This document shows positions 26,664 to 33,883 of a stretch of 40,928 nt of DNA, piece after piece. The translations under genes and the position numbers were made by a program. The DNA comes from a virus. Within the stretch, counting starts at the first letter, position 1, and every line of letters starts with the position of its first letter. The notes beneath the pieces are model-generated. The model was not told the origin of the DNA. It made no database searches and saw only the letters and a program-made list of their open reading frames with translations. Where the stretch lies: IMG/VR virus record IMGVR_UViG_3300025313_000054, positions 1-40,928 of that record; one strand, written 5' to 3'.

Positions 26664-28088
26664 ATGGGTAAGTCACTAAAAGAGCTGTACGCCGACCTGC
26701 CTGTCAGCGAACTGCAGGCGTTCATCCGCGACTCTCCCGACTACCTGATAGACGAGATGCTCCGCGGCGAATGGTGGTGGACCGCACGCCCCGAGCAAAT
26801 CCCACCCAACTCATCCTGGTTCATCTGCCTCGCATGCGCAGGCCGCGGATTTGGAAAAACCCGGGCAGGCAGCGAATGGATGGTTGACCGCACCACCAAA
26901 CACCCCTACGACTCGCATGGCGTGCCGACAGAATGGCTACTGGTAGCCGAAACCCTGTCTGACGCGCGAGCGATCTGTGTAGAAGGGCCAGCTGGCATCA
27001 TCCGCGTACTCGACAGAAGGAAGATCAAACACCAGTACGTCAAATCCCCTCGGCCGCAGATCCGCTTCCCGAACGGAGTGAAGATCCACTGCGAAGGCGC
27101 TGACGACCCTGACGTTGGGCGCGGATACAACGCAGCAGGCGCCTGGCTAGATGAGATTTGTAAATGGAAATATAGCAAAGAGTCTTGGGATGAGGGTATC
27201 ATGCCCTCCCTGCGCGCTGACCTGATTGGCGACCAGCCTCGCGCATTTGTCACGACCACACCCAAGCCGATCAAGATTTTGCGCGAGTGGCTGGCCCGCA
27301 CAGACGGCAGCGTGCACCTGATGCGCGGCTCCACGTTCGACAACTCGGCGAATCTATCCGCAGCGGTCCTGACGGAGATGAAAAACCGTTACGAGGGAAC
27401 AGTTATCGGACGGCAAGAACTGTACGGTGAGATCATCGAAGCCTTCGAGGGCGCCCTGTTCTCCCGCCTGGATCTGGAAAACCACCGCGTTCAGGACGTG
27501 CCTGACGAACTGCTAAGCATCATCGTGGGGGTCGACCCGTCGCTGACCGGTGAGGACGACGAGATGGGTGTCGTGGTGGTCGGAAACACCCCAGATCGTC
27601 ACATGTATGTCCTAGCCGACCGGAGCATCATGGCCGTTGGTCGCGCTGCCGCGCTGCACACTTGGCGAGTTGTCGCCGAGCACGGCGCCGATCTGCTCGT
27701 CTATGAGTCCAACTTGGGAAAGCGTTGGATGCAAACAGTTTTCGAGGACGCCTACCAGGAGAGCATCGAGAACGGCCTGTTTCCCCGTGGCAGTCGACCA
27801 CCAATGAAGGCTATCGACGCCAAGATCGGCAAACGTACCCGCGGCGAGCCGGTAGCGATGCGCTCAGAGCAGGGACGGTTGCACATGGTTGGGCGCATGC
27901 CCGAACTGGAGGACCAGTGTTCAACCTTCGTGGCATGGGGGACGGCCGAGTCACCGGACCGGCTGGACGCCCTGGTCCACGCCTGCCGTTGGATCATGCT
28001 ACATGAGCGCAAATCGGCCAGCATAACCTCAGCGACAGACCTCTCCACCACCCTGCAGAGCCTGTTTGCGGAGACCGCAAGGTGGTAG
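26664..28088 (+). CDS. terL: terminase large subunit
   Basis: The 474-aa protein has an ATPase domain with Walker A-like CAGRGFGKTRAGSEW near residue 60, Walker B in GYNAAGAWLDEICKWK and the coupling TTTPKP motif, then an RNase H-like nuclease domain (IIVGVDPSLTGEDDEMGVVV, LLVYESNLGKRWMQ, DRLDALVHA). It drives DNA into the prohead and cuts it. No small subunit is visible beside it. The portal gene is 6.5 kb downstream, with the Ro60 region between them, which is an unusual distance. Confidence 0.95.
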   Translation: MGKSLKELYADLPVSELQAFIRDSPDYLIDEMLRGEWWWTARPEQIPPNSSWFICLACAGRGFGKTRAGSEWMVDRTTKHPYDSHGVPTEWLLVAETLSDARAICVEGPAGIIRVLDRRKIKHQYVKSPRPQIRFPNGVKIHCEGADDPDVGRGYNAAGAWLDEICKWKYSKESWDEGIMPSLRADLIGDQPRAFVTTTPKPIKILREWLARTDGSVHLMRGSTFDNSANLSAAVLTEMKNRYEGTVIGRQELYGEIIEAFEGALFSRLDLENHRVQDVPDELLSIIVGVDPSLTGEDDEMGVVVVGNTPDRHMYVLADRSIMAVGRAAALHTWRVVAEHGADLLVYESNLGKRWMQTVFEDAYQESIENGLFPRGSRPPMKAIDAKIGKRTRGEPVAMRSEQGRLHMVGRMPELEDQCSTFVAWGTAESPDRLDALVHACRWIMLHERKSASITSATDLSTTLQSLFAETARW

Positions 28089-28173
28089 CGGGATTGTTAC
28101 GCTCCCGTTGCCTACCTCAGCTCTCTTGTATCACTACCCAGCCAGCACTCGTACTCGAACCCAACAGGTACGG

Positions 28174-28202
28174 AGAGTACCCGCGAACCTGGAGGTTGTC
28201 AA
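28174..28202 (-). promoter_or_regulatory. leftward promoter-like sequence with GGTAC inverted repeat
   Basis: Read leftward, TTGACA (28197-28202) and TACTCT (28174-28179) are 17 bp apart and a GGTAC-GGAGA-GTACC inverted repeat overlaps the -10. The half-sites resemble the operator in other promoters. A transcript would run antisense to the terminase 3' end. No gene is found on that strand. Confidence 0.5.
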
Positions 28203-28284
28203 CACAGAGGCAGCGCGACTGAGCGTTGCAGGCTGATGCTCTAAAGTGTCCGCAACAACGGGCATCAAGCATCAGGAGTACGTC

Positions 28285-29988
28285 ATGAATAGAGCAGATC
28301 CATCCAGCATGTTGCCCGAAAGCGACACTAGTCCGCCCAAGGGGCAACGCAAACTCAACCGACCGCTCGTCTTCGGGGTCGCATCCTTGCTGGCTGCGGC
28401 CAGCGTAGTAACTGTGATCGCGCTCAGTGCTTCGTCCGAGCCGACGATCAGTAACGACTTCTCCACGGCAGACGAGGCGCTCACTGTCATTTCTGGTGGC
28501 AGTTGGGCTATAGAGAATCAAGCTTTCCGGCTTAGCACACCGGCAGTCTCAAGTAACGACATGCTGAGCAATCTGGCCGTCCACCCAGTTGTCATCAACA
28601 GTAAAGAGTGGCGCTACAACGCCACCGCTACAGTTACGAGCTTGACTGGTTTCGCGGTCGTATTCGGCTACATCGACAGTAGCAACTATTGGTATGTCGA
28701 CATAGACAGCCAGCACGGTGGGATGTTTTATATCAAGCAGGGTGTGGCCATAGAGGCTGCCAGCTTCACTCCCCCCATAGCTCTCAACAAGGTATACGCT
28801 GTTGAAGTCCGCAACGAGGGTGACAACATCAAGGTGTATCTTGATGGCGCCTATCTCGGCAAAGCCAAAAACGCGGTCGTGCCACCTAGCGGCAAGTTTG
28901 GTGTAGGTACCCGCGGCGGCGCTGCCACCTTCGACAATCTCCAAGTTGAGACGGAGGAACTGTCCAACACTTTGCCAACCGCGGCAGCACCTACCGTCAC
29001 ATCAACCATCACGCCAACGCCTGACGTCAGCGTAACCGTGCTACCTGCACCACCTGCTGGTATTCGACGTATCGACGTCAGCACCTCAGCCCAGCTCGCT
29101 GCAGCCCTAGCCGCAGCCAAGCCAGGCGACAACATCGAGATGGCCGATGGCAGCTACACTGGCAAGACCGCTATCGGCAAGTACACGGGATCTTTCGGTG
29201 TCACAGTCAGCGGCACAGCCTCAGCCCCAATCGTGTTGCACGGGTCGCGAGGTGCCGTCATAGATGGCGACGGACTGGGGGGACATTATGGCCTCTACGT
29301 CGTGGGCGCTCAGCATTGGCGGTTCGACGGTTTCACAGTCACCAACGCCACCAAGGGTGTTGTCCTCGATGGCAGTTCCAACAACGTACTGTCCAACTTG
29401 CGTGTCCACACGACAGGCCAGGAGGGTGTTCATTTCCGCGCCAACTCCAGCGACAACGCGCTGACTGGCTCGGAGATCACTGATACCGGGAAGAGAACCG
29501 CCACCTATGGCGAAGGTGTCTATGTTGGGAGCGCCAACTCCAACTGGAAAAACTATACTGGTGGCCAGCCTGACCGGTCCGATCGCAACCAGATCATCGG
29601 TAACGTCATCGCTCGTACTGGCGCGGAAAGTGTAGACATCAAGGAGGGCACCACTGGTGGTGTCATCCGCGGAAACCGCATGGATGGCGCTGGCATGAGT
29701 GGTAGCTGGGCGGATTCCTGGATTGACGTGAAAGGCAACAGTTGGACCATTGCTGGCAATTTTGGCACCAATGCTCTACTTGACGGCTTCCAGGTTCATG
29801 TCGCCATTGCCGGCTGGGGCTTGGACAATCTGTTCGCCGGGAACACTGCTACCGTCAATGGCCCAGGCTGGGGTTTGAGCATTCAGAAAGGTGCAACTGG
29901 TAACGTCTGGAAGTGCGACAATACTGTTGTCAGGGCAGCTAAGGGCGCGGCAGCGATCAATAATGCAGCGCTCGCCTGCACTTCCTGA
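28285..29988 (+). CDS. membrane-anchored beta-helix protein with concanavalin-like domain
   Basis: After a polar start a single hydrophobic segment (PLVFGVASLLAAASVVTVIAL) would anchor or export the 567-aa protein. Next comes a LamG/concanavalin-like jelly roll (WRYNATATVTSLTGFAVVFG, NYWYVDIDSQHGGMFYIKQG), a Thr/Pro linker near residue 240, and a right-handed beta-helix with pectate-lyase features (ASAPIVLHGSRGAVIDGDGL, repeated NxIxGN turns). A polysaccharide lyase or binding protein outside the cell is likely. AGGAG precedes the ATG. It shares domain logic with the product at 3946. Confidence 0.8.
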   Translation: MNRADPSSMLPESDTSPPKGQRKLNRPLVFGVASLLAAASVVTVIALSASSEPTISNDFSTADEALTVISGGSWAIENQAFRLSTPAVSSNDMLSNLAVHPVVINSKEWRYNATATVTSLTGFAVVFGYIDSSNYWYVDIDSQHGGMFYIKQGVAIEAASFTPPIALNKVYAVEVRNEGDNIKVYLDGAYLGKAKNAVVPPSGKFGVGTRGGAATFDNLQVETEELSNTLPTAAAPTVTSTITPTPDVSVTVLPAPPAGIRRIDVSTSAQLAAALAAAKPGDNIEMADGSYTGKTAIGKYTGSFGVTVSGTASAPIVLHGSRGAVIDGDGLGGHYGLYVVGAQHWRFDGFTVTNATKGVVLDGSSNNVLSNLRVHTTGQEGVHFRANSSDNALTGSEITDTGKRTATYGEGVYVGSANSNWKNYTGGQPDRSDRNQIIGNVIARTGAESVDIKEGTTGGVIRGNRMDGAGMSGSWADSWIDVKGNSWTIAGNFGTNALLDGFQVHVAIAGWGLDNLFAGNTATVNGPGWGLSIQKGATGNVWKCDNTVVRAAKGAAAINNAALACTS

Positions 29989-30022
29989 TCCGATCAAACC
30001 TGCGCATACCAAAGGATTCCGT

Positions 30023-30250
30023 GTGTCCAGCAAGAAAGAACCGCCAATCCGTCTTACCCGCATCGCGCGGAAGCTCACCTTTGCTCGCATCGCCTGCGAT
30101 CTGACGCAAGCTGAAGTCGCTAACGAGCTGGGCATATCTCTTGACACGATTCACAGTTGGGAGACGGGGCGCCGCGTGCCAACCATTCCCAGGCTTGAAT
30201 CATGGGCTAGCGCGGTCAGGTGCCAGTTGGACATTTCGCCGTTGGCGTGA
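30023..30250 (+). CDS. XRE-type helix-turn-helix regulator (75 aa)
   Basis: The HTH (LTQAEVANELGISLDTIHSW followed by ETGRRVP) covers most of the protein. GTG at 30023 follows AAGGA; an earlier ATG would overlap the beta-helix gene. Size and shape fit Cro/CI-like regulators, or an antitoxin. A strong terminator follows, then the convergent DUF397 gene. HTH plus DUF397 pairs are frequent in Streptomyces (WhiJ/BldB type), so the two may work together. Confidence 0.8.
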   Translation: MSSKKEPPIRLTRIARKLTFARIACDLTQAEVANELGISLDTIHSWETGRRVPTIPRLESWASAVRCQLDISPLA

Positions 30251-30252
30251 GC

Positions 30253-30303
30253 TAGAAAACAGCGAGGCTTTGAGGGATCGCCTCTAAGCCTCGCTGTTTT
30301 CTA
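30253..30303. terminator. strong bidirectional terminator
   Basis: TAGAAAACAGCGAGGCTT (30253-30270) pairs with AAGCCTCGCTGTTTTCTA (30286-30303) through 18 pairs, with T-runs on both strands. It separates the HTH gene from the convergent DUF397 gene. Confidence 0.9.
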
Positions 30304-30335
30304 TTAAATTGTAACGCTGGTCGCGCTGTCCTAGC

Positions 30336-30530
30336 TTAGCGCAGGTCGAACTCTCCAGCGCGCACGCCCGCAACAAATGCGTCCCACTCGCCTGGGTTGA
30401 AGGTCAATACCGGCGAGGCGTCGGGGCCGAGCTTCGAGTCACGGATCTGGATGGTCCCTGGGGCCGCCAGATTCGCCTCAACGCACGAGCCCTCAGAGCC
30501 ACTGAAGCTCGACTTGAACCAGTCGTCCAT
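30336..30530 (-). CDS. DUF397 protein
   Basis: The 64-aa protein has the family signature: WFKSSFSGSEGSCVEANLA, then IQIRDSKLGPDASPVLTFNP and GEWDAFVAGVRAGEFD. DUF397 proteins are actinomycete-specific partners of XRE regulators in development and antibiotic control. A phage copy suggests host-derived regulation or an attack on host development. GGGAG precedes the ATG and TATAAC (30542-30547) is a likely -10 box. Confidence 0.9.
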   Translation of the reverse strand: MDDWFKSSFSGSEGSCVEANLAAPGTIQIRDSKLGPDASPVLTFNPGEWDAFVAGVRAGEFDLR

Positions 30531-30636
30531 TTACTCTCCCTGTGTTATAAGGGTGGTTAGCTTTCAACATTGACCTTACCAGCATGCTGGCGGCTTCCGA
30601 AATGGATCAAGCCACCTCAAGGTCTCGACCCTCTAC

Positions 30637-30846
30637 CTAGTCAAGCTGGATGGTTCGACCGTCATCGCTCAGGCAAGCGCTGACGACACCCACGCCCACT
30701 TTGCCATTCACGATGACGGTACTGGTCTTCGCTTCGGTGTGTCCTCCGTGGGCCGCGCACTCGTCCCCTTCTCCAGCCCAGAATAAAACTCCTATCGTTG
30801 CAACGAGAAGAGCGACGATGCCAGCCCATATCAATTTTTCATTCAT
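30637..30846 (-). CDS. small membrane-anchored protein (69 aa)
   Basis: The start MNEKLIWAGIVALLVATIGV is a signal anchor; the exported part contains two cysteines that could form a disulfide (GDECAAHGG and VVSACLSDDG) and looks like a tiny beta domain. GGAG precedes the ATG. It may act in superinfection exclusion like other small anchored phage proteins, but this is a guess. The CTAGACTTCAGGGG motif is upstream. Confidence 0.65.
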   Translation of the reverse strand: MNEKLIWAGIVALLVATIGVLFWAGEGDECAAHGGHTEAKTSTVIVNGKVGVGVVSACLSDDGRTIQLD

Positions 30847-30900
30847 TTCAGTCGCTCCAACTGGGCTAGTTTTTTAGGACCTTCGCAAAGGGTACCTCCA

Positions 30901-30918
30901 TATCCCCCTGAAGTCTAG
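30901..30918 (-). promoter_or_regulatory. CTAGACTTCAGGGG motif, second copy
   Basis: Read leftward CTAGACTTCAGGGG is followed by GATATGG. The 14 bases are identical to those at 20514-20527. A variant, CTTCAAGGGG, follows 15 bases further upstream. Confidence 0.5.
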
Positions 30919-30972
30919 GATCGACCCCTTGAAGTGCTGGCACGAGTTCTACTGGTTGGCTTCTGAAATGGA

Positions 30973-31004
30973 TCATGGGCTCCAGGTTTCCCTAGAGCCC
31001 ATGA
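30973..31004 (-). terminator. hairpin after the CRISPR array
   Basis: TCATGGGCTC (30973-30982) pairs with GAGCCCATGA (30995-31004). Read leftward it lies 45 bases beyond the last CRISPR repeat and could end the pre-crRNA transcript. The flanking GCTTCTGAAATGGATCA also occurs, with one change, at about 30589. Confidence 0.5.
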
Positions 31005-31049
31005 CCTCTGCGCGTCTACCGGAGGTGATTGACGGGCGGCAGTGCCAGC

Positions 31050-31261
31050 CGGAGCACCCCCACGAGCGTGGGGCGGACGGCGAGCTAACTCCTGGGGCAT
31101 CGGTCCCCCCCGGAGCACCCCCACGAGCGTGGGGCGGACGCTGAGCTGCGGATATACGACATGATAGGCGACGGAGCACCCCCACGAGCGTGGGGCGGAC
31201 GCCCGCTGGACACCCTCGGCGATCGCAGCTAGCGGAGCACCCCCACGAGCGTGGGGCGGAC
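31050..31261 (-). CRISPR. type I-E-like CRISPR mini-array, 4 repeats and 3 spacers, no cas genes
   Basis: Four identical 29-nt repeats lie at 31050-31078, 31111-31139, 31172-31200 and 31233-31261. The three spacers (31079-31110, 31140-31171, 31201-31232) are each exactly 32 nt, so the period is 61 nt. Read leftward the repeat starts GTCCGCCCCAC, forms a CCCCAC/GTGGGG stem and ends GTGCTCCG, an 8-nt tag of the I-E type. That orientation agrees with the ro60 operon, whose last gene stops 25 bases upstream. There is no AT-rich leader and no cas gene in the window. It probably relies on host Cas6e and Cascade. Confidence 0.95.
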
Positions 31262-31286
31262 TGGGCTAGCGGTGCGGCGGGGCCAA

Positions 31287-31616
31287 TCACGTGGTTTCAG
31301 CGTCTAAGCTTGGCCCGCTAGGGCCAAGTGGTATGTCAACAGACACTACAGCATCCATCAAGGGTGTGCAACAGCCATCACATCCGTGTATGCCTGCGTC
31401 TTCGCCGAACCGAATACGGATGTCGTCAGGGTCGGGATGCCCGATACCATGAGGGCATGTCCGTTCCATGATTCCTCGATCGAAACGGAAATACTGCGGA
31501 AATTCTCGCATGCTGTGATCGCTGGGGGAATGAATGGGGCACGGTGGAGCGCAATCGTCTTCGACATGCGCGCGAATGCGTTGCCCACCATGCAACTTGA
31601 CAGCTTTAGTCGCCAC
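31287..31616 (-). CDS. conserved actinophage protein with CPHGxGHPDPD motif
   Basis: The 109-aa product contains a SPSDHSMREFPQYFRFDRGI block, CPHGIGHPDPDD and GIHGCDGCC, a conserved set in Streptomyces and related phages. His and Cys residues suggest a bound metal. GTG at 31616 has AGAGGGA upstream and overlaps the end of ro60. It is the last protein gene before the CRISPR array on the same strand. Confidence 0.75.
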   Translation of the reverse strand: MATKAVKLHGGQRIRAHVEDDCAPPCPIHSPSDHSMREFPQYFRFDRGIMERTCPHGIGHPDPDDIRIRFGEDAGIHGCDGCCTPLMDAVVSVDIPLGPSGPSLDAETT

Positions 31617-33171
31617 CAGTTCCCTCTTCGTGATCTTCTAGCCAGGGCCAGTTTCCGTTACGTCCCGACTCCAGAAGTCCGATCAGCTTGAATGAGGCAT
31701 CAGTCAAACCTCCACCGATCGTAACTCGATTCCTATTTGTAGGCATCGAGGCTGCATGGTAACCGACCAGGTTGAACACGTAGAGCGGAATGTTGTCCGG
31801 CACCGCGAGGTGCGGTGGCATGCCTGTGTGCTGCTCATCAGTGATCAGGATGACTCGCGTATGTTTTTGGGTGAGGTGACGTTGGATGGCCGCATAGGTT
31901 TGCGTCCATCCAAGATTACTAAAGTGCTTGATCACGTTAAGGACTGACATCCCAGCCGGTGGGTTAATTGTTGCCGAAGAGGTGCCGTATTCGACCAGGG
32001 TCGAATGCTCTCGGTTGCGCATGTGTAGTGCGGAACCGAAGATCGCTGCGATGTCCGCCTGACTTGTTCTTCCGTGCTCGGCTAGCGGGATGAACATGGA
32101 GCCCGAACGATCAACCATGATCAGCGTGTCGCCCGTCAATTCGGGCACGTTGGCCAGCGACAGGTTGAGCGCCACCTCCAGCGGGTAAGCCCATCGCAGA
32201 TTGTTCACTTCCCGTGACGCGGAAAGAAATCGGAACGGGAACTGACGAGACCTGCGAACCTCAATCGGGTCGGTGAGCTTGTCGATCACCAATTTGGCAA
32301 TCTCGTCCGACACGCCAGCCTCGTCGAAATTGCGCAGGTTACGCAGAAGTGCCATATATCCCATGCCGGCGAGGATTTGCTTCTCCCACGCCTCCTTCTT
32401 GTCGACGGCCGCGGAGATCGTATTCTCCCACGTCATGCCAGCAGCACGGATCTCACGCTCATCAAGGGCTTCAATCGCCACGCCTTTGACAGCATGGCGA
32501 GCCCTGATCAGCTTGAGAGATTCGGGGATCTCGGTGACCCTGCCGTGGCGACGATCCAGCGCATATCGGAAAAGATCCGAACGCCACCAGGCGTCAGGCT
32601 TCGGATGACACAAATCAATAACATCAGCGAACCTGAAGGGCTTGCCCTGAGTGTCGTATTTCAGGAGCGCCTTTTCGCTGTATAAACGTCGGGCACCGTC
32701 CGCGATTCCGCGCTTAACCGGCTTGGGGATGGAGCGACCATAGTTCGTCATCCAATAGGCGAGAGCTTCACCTGGCTCGTCAGGCCGATCCATGGAGGCT
32801 GCCACAATCGCCCGCGCACCTGGAATTTTCGCGTCAACCATTGCTTTCGCTGCTTCCAATGCGCCCATAATAGGGGCCGAGCGCAGGTTCGCCTCCTTGC
32901 GCAGCCATGGCAGGAATCCAGCCACCCAGGTCGGGTCTTGAAGCGCTACAGCGTGAATGGAGTTGATGAACCGCTCATCACGCTGCATGCCCTTCTCCCC
33001 GAAGGTCTTCTCGCCTACGAGGTTGGCGACGCCCAGCATGAACAGTTCAGACTTGGCGTCCCGCTCATAGCCTTCGCCGCCCTGATGGTTGACGATTGTC
33101 GGTGCGGCAGGGGCTTGGATTGGGGTGGTGCCGATTCGCGTACGAGCACCTGCCTTGTTGAACTTGGTCAT
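31606..33171 (-). CDS. rsr: Ro60-like TROVE / vWA RNA-binding protein
   Basis: The 521-aa protein has an alpha-helical-repeat TROVE domain (residues about 25-340, with DAKSELFMLGVANLVGEKTF, DPTWVAGFLPWLRKEANLRS and AYWMTNYGRSIPKPVKRGIA) and a C-terminal vWA domain with the MIDAS motif MVDRSGSM near residue 350 and LITDEQH. Bacterial Ro60 (Rsr) binds Y RNA on its outer ring and directs RNA decay with PNPase or stabilises RNA under stress. Three Y-RNA-like genes lie just upstream on the same strand. ATG at 33171 follows AGGAGA and overlaps the preceding stop. Confidence 0.93.
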   Translation of the reverse strand: MTKFNKAGARTRIGTTPIQAPAAPTIVNHQGGEGYERDAKSELFMLGVANLVGEKTFGEKGMQRDERFINSIHAVALQDPTWVAGFLPWLRKEANLRSAPIMGALEAAKAMVDAKIPGARAIVAASMDRPDEPGEALAYWMTNYGRSIPKPVKRGIADGARRLYSEKALLKYDTQGKPFRFADVIDLCHPKPDAWWRSDLFRYALDRRHGRVTEIPESLKLIRARHAVKGVAIEALDEREIRAAGMTWENTISAAVDKKEAWEKQILAGMGYMALLRNLRNFDEAGVSDEIAKLVIDKLTDPIEVRRSRQFPFRFLSASREVNNLRWAYPLEVALNLSLANVPELTGDTLIMVDRSGSMFIPLAEHGRTSQADIAAIFGSALHMRNREHSTLVEYGTSSATINPPAGMSVLNVIKHFSNLGWTQTYAAIQRHLTQKHTRVILITDEQHTGMPPHLAVPDNIPLYVFNLVGYHAASMPTNRNRVTIGGGLTDASFKLIGLLESGRNGNWPWLEDHEEGTGGD

Positions 33172-33356
33172 CGGTCTCCTTCTTTCTTGCCATAATCCGG
33201 GTGGTATTTGCCTTCTTGGACATCCATTATTAAGGCGATCCACTCTGGATTCTGATCGTCTGTGGCCAACTTGACGAGTTCGCGCACGGTCTCGGCAACG
33301 GCCGTCTTGACGCGGCGGGCGCATTCTCCCTCGCTGATACCTGCCCGGATTTGCAT
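33168..33356 (-). CDS. small hypothetical protein upstream of ro60 (62 aa)
   Basis: ATG at 33356 follows GGGAG, part of a GATGGGAG start-associated site. The product is helical and charged (AETVRELVKLATDDQNPEWI) with a Tyr/Lys-rich tail. Its stop overlaps the ro60 start (ATGA), so they are translationally coupled. It may be an RNA chaperone-like partner; no family is known. Confidence 0.6.
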   Translation of the reverse strand: MQIRAGISEGECARRVKTAVAETVRELVKLATDDQNPEWIALIMDVQEGKYHPDYGKKEGDR

Positions 33357-33372
33357 CTCGACTCCCATCGAT

Positions 33373-33411
33373 AAAAAAAGTGGCCCCTCGCATTACACGA
33401 GGGGCCACTTT
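33373..33411 (-). terminator. strong terminator after the Y-RNA c luster
   Basis: AAAGTGGCCCCTCG (33377-33390) pairs with CGAGGGGCCACTTT (33398-33411), and read leftward it is followed by seven T residues. It ends the Y-RNA transcript 12 bases after the last Y RNA and insulates it from the ro60 operon. Confidence 0.9.
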
Positions 33412-33422
33412 GGCGGAAAAGT

Positions 33423-33563
33423 GATGTCTGAGAACAAAGTTAGAGTAGGTATACGTAGGTGCTCTGCCATTGAGCTACACCAGAGATACCTCTGGCCCCA
33501 GGATTCGAACCCGAAACAACCCGCATAGGAGGCGAAGTAACCCACTCAGTCACACCAGACATC
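33423..33563 (-). ncRNA. Y RNA 1 (YrlA-like) with a circularly permuted tRNA module
   Basis: The ends GATGTCTG/CAGACATC form the base stem. Next come the motif CTGGTGTGACTGAGT on the 5' side and TTGTTCTCAG on the 3' side, shared by all three RNAs, and a second stem GAGTGGGT/ACCTACTC. The head is a tRNA mimic in permuted order: T-arm TCGGG-TTCGAAT-CCTGG (33498-33514), a closed acceptor-like hairpin CCAGAG-GTAT-CTCTGG (33480-33495), then D-arm GCTCAATGGCAGAGC (33461-33475). Bacterial YrlA RNAs have a tRNA-like effector module; the neighbouring Ro60 gives the partner. Confidence 0.85.
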
Positions 33564-33573
33564 AAGCGCTTTG

Positions 33574-33707
33574 GTGACCCCTGAGAACTAGGTAGATCCG
33601 GTTGTTGTTATCAAGAGCGGGACTTGAACCCGCACCTATTCCTCCGAAGGGAATTGCTCACCATTGAGCTATTTTGAAGTAACCGAATCAATCACACCAG
33701 GGGTCAC
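33574..33707 (-). ncRNA. Y RNA 2 carrying a tRNA-Arg(UCG)-like body in normal order
   Basis: Base stem GTGACCCCTG/CAGGGGTCAC, the shared CTGGTGTGATTGATT and AGTTCTCAG motifs, and second stem GATTCGGT/ACCGGATC mark it as a Y RNA. The head reads as a tRNA in standard order: D-arm GCTCACCATTGAGC on the plus strand (33656-33669), anticodon arm ATTCC-CTTCGGA-GGAAT (33638-33654, anticodon TCG) and T-arm GCGGG-TTCAAGT-CCCGC (33617-33633). The acceptor-like stem is weak (TTCAAAA with TCTTGAT, two mismatches). It is embedded, so a free 3' end for charging is lacking unless it is processed. Confidence 0.8.
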
Positions 33708-33728
33708 TTTAAAGTTGTCAAAGTTTAG

Positions 33729-33806
33729 GAACCCTGAGAACAAAATGAGTCAGCTTGCGATTCGCATTAGCAGTGTGAAGTAAGCCGACTCAGCGCACCA
33801 GGGTTC
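33729..33806 (-). ncRNA. Y RNA 3, minimal form without tRNA module
   Basis: Base stem GAACCCTG/CAGGGTTC, the shared CTGGTGCGCTGAGTC and TTGTTCTCAG motifs, and a perfect second stem TGAGTCGGC/GCTGACTCA (one G-U) form a 78-nt RNA. The head is only a short TTACTTC segment and a small TGCG-AAT-CGCA hairpin. It is the promoter-proximal member of the cluster. Confidence 0.8.
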
Positions 33807-33821
33807 TTGTTACTGGATCCA

Positions 33822-33850
33822 ACACTAACGGGCATGTATGAGCGACGCAA
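33822..33850 (-). promoter_or_regulatory. promoter of the Y-RNA cluster
   Basis: Read leftward TTGCGT (33845-33850) and TAGTGT (33822-33827) are 17 bp apart, giving a start near 33815, about 9 bases before Y RNA 3. One transcript could hold all three RNAs, with gaps of 21 and 10 bases between them, up to the terminator at 33373-33411. Confidence 0.7.
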
Positions 33851-33883
33851 CCCCATTTCCTAAATGTCCGAAAAGTCCTATTT

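Noticed and set aside
28117-28521. A 134-codon leftward frame overlapping the start of the beta-helix gene
   Set aside because: It runs antisense to a well-supported gene, lacks a ribosome site and shows no protein-like domain, although a promoter-like sequence exists on that strand.
31050-31261. A self-targeting role of the spacers against this phage segment
   Set aside because: By eye none of the three spacers matches another place in the window; a full search was not possible.
30973-31290. A 105-codon leftward reading frame across the CRISPR array
   Set aside because: It is made of the repeat translated in successive frames, has no ribosome site, and the exact 29/32 periodicity is explained by the array.
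33423-33806. Ordinary tRNA or tRNA pseudogenes in this region
   Set aside because: The shared Y-like stems and motifs in all three units, the permuted arm order in one, and the adjacent ro60 gene explain the sequence better.
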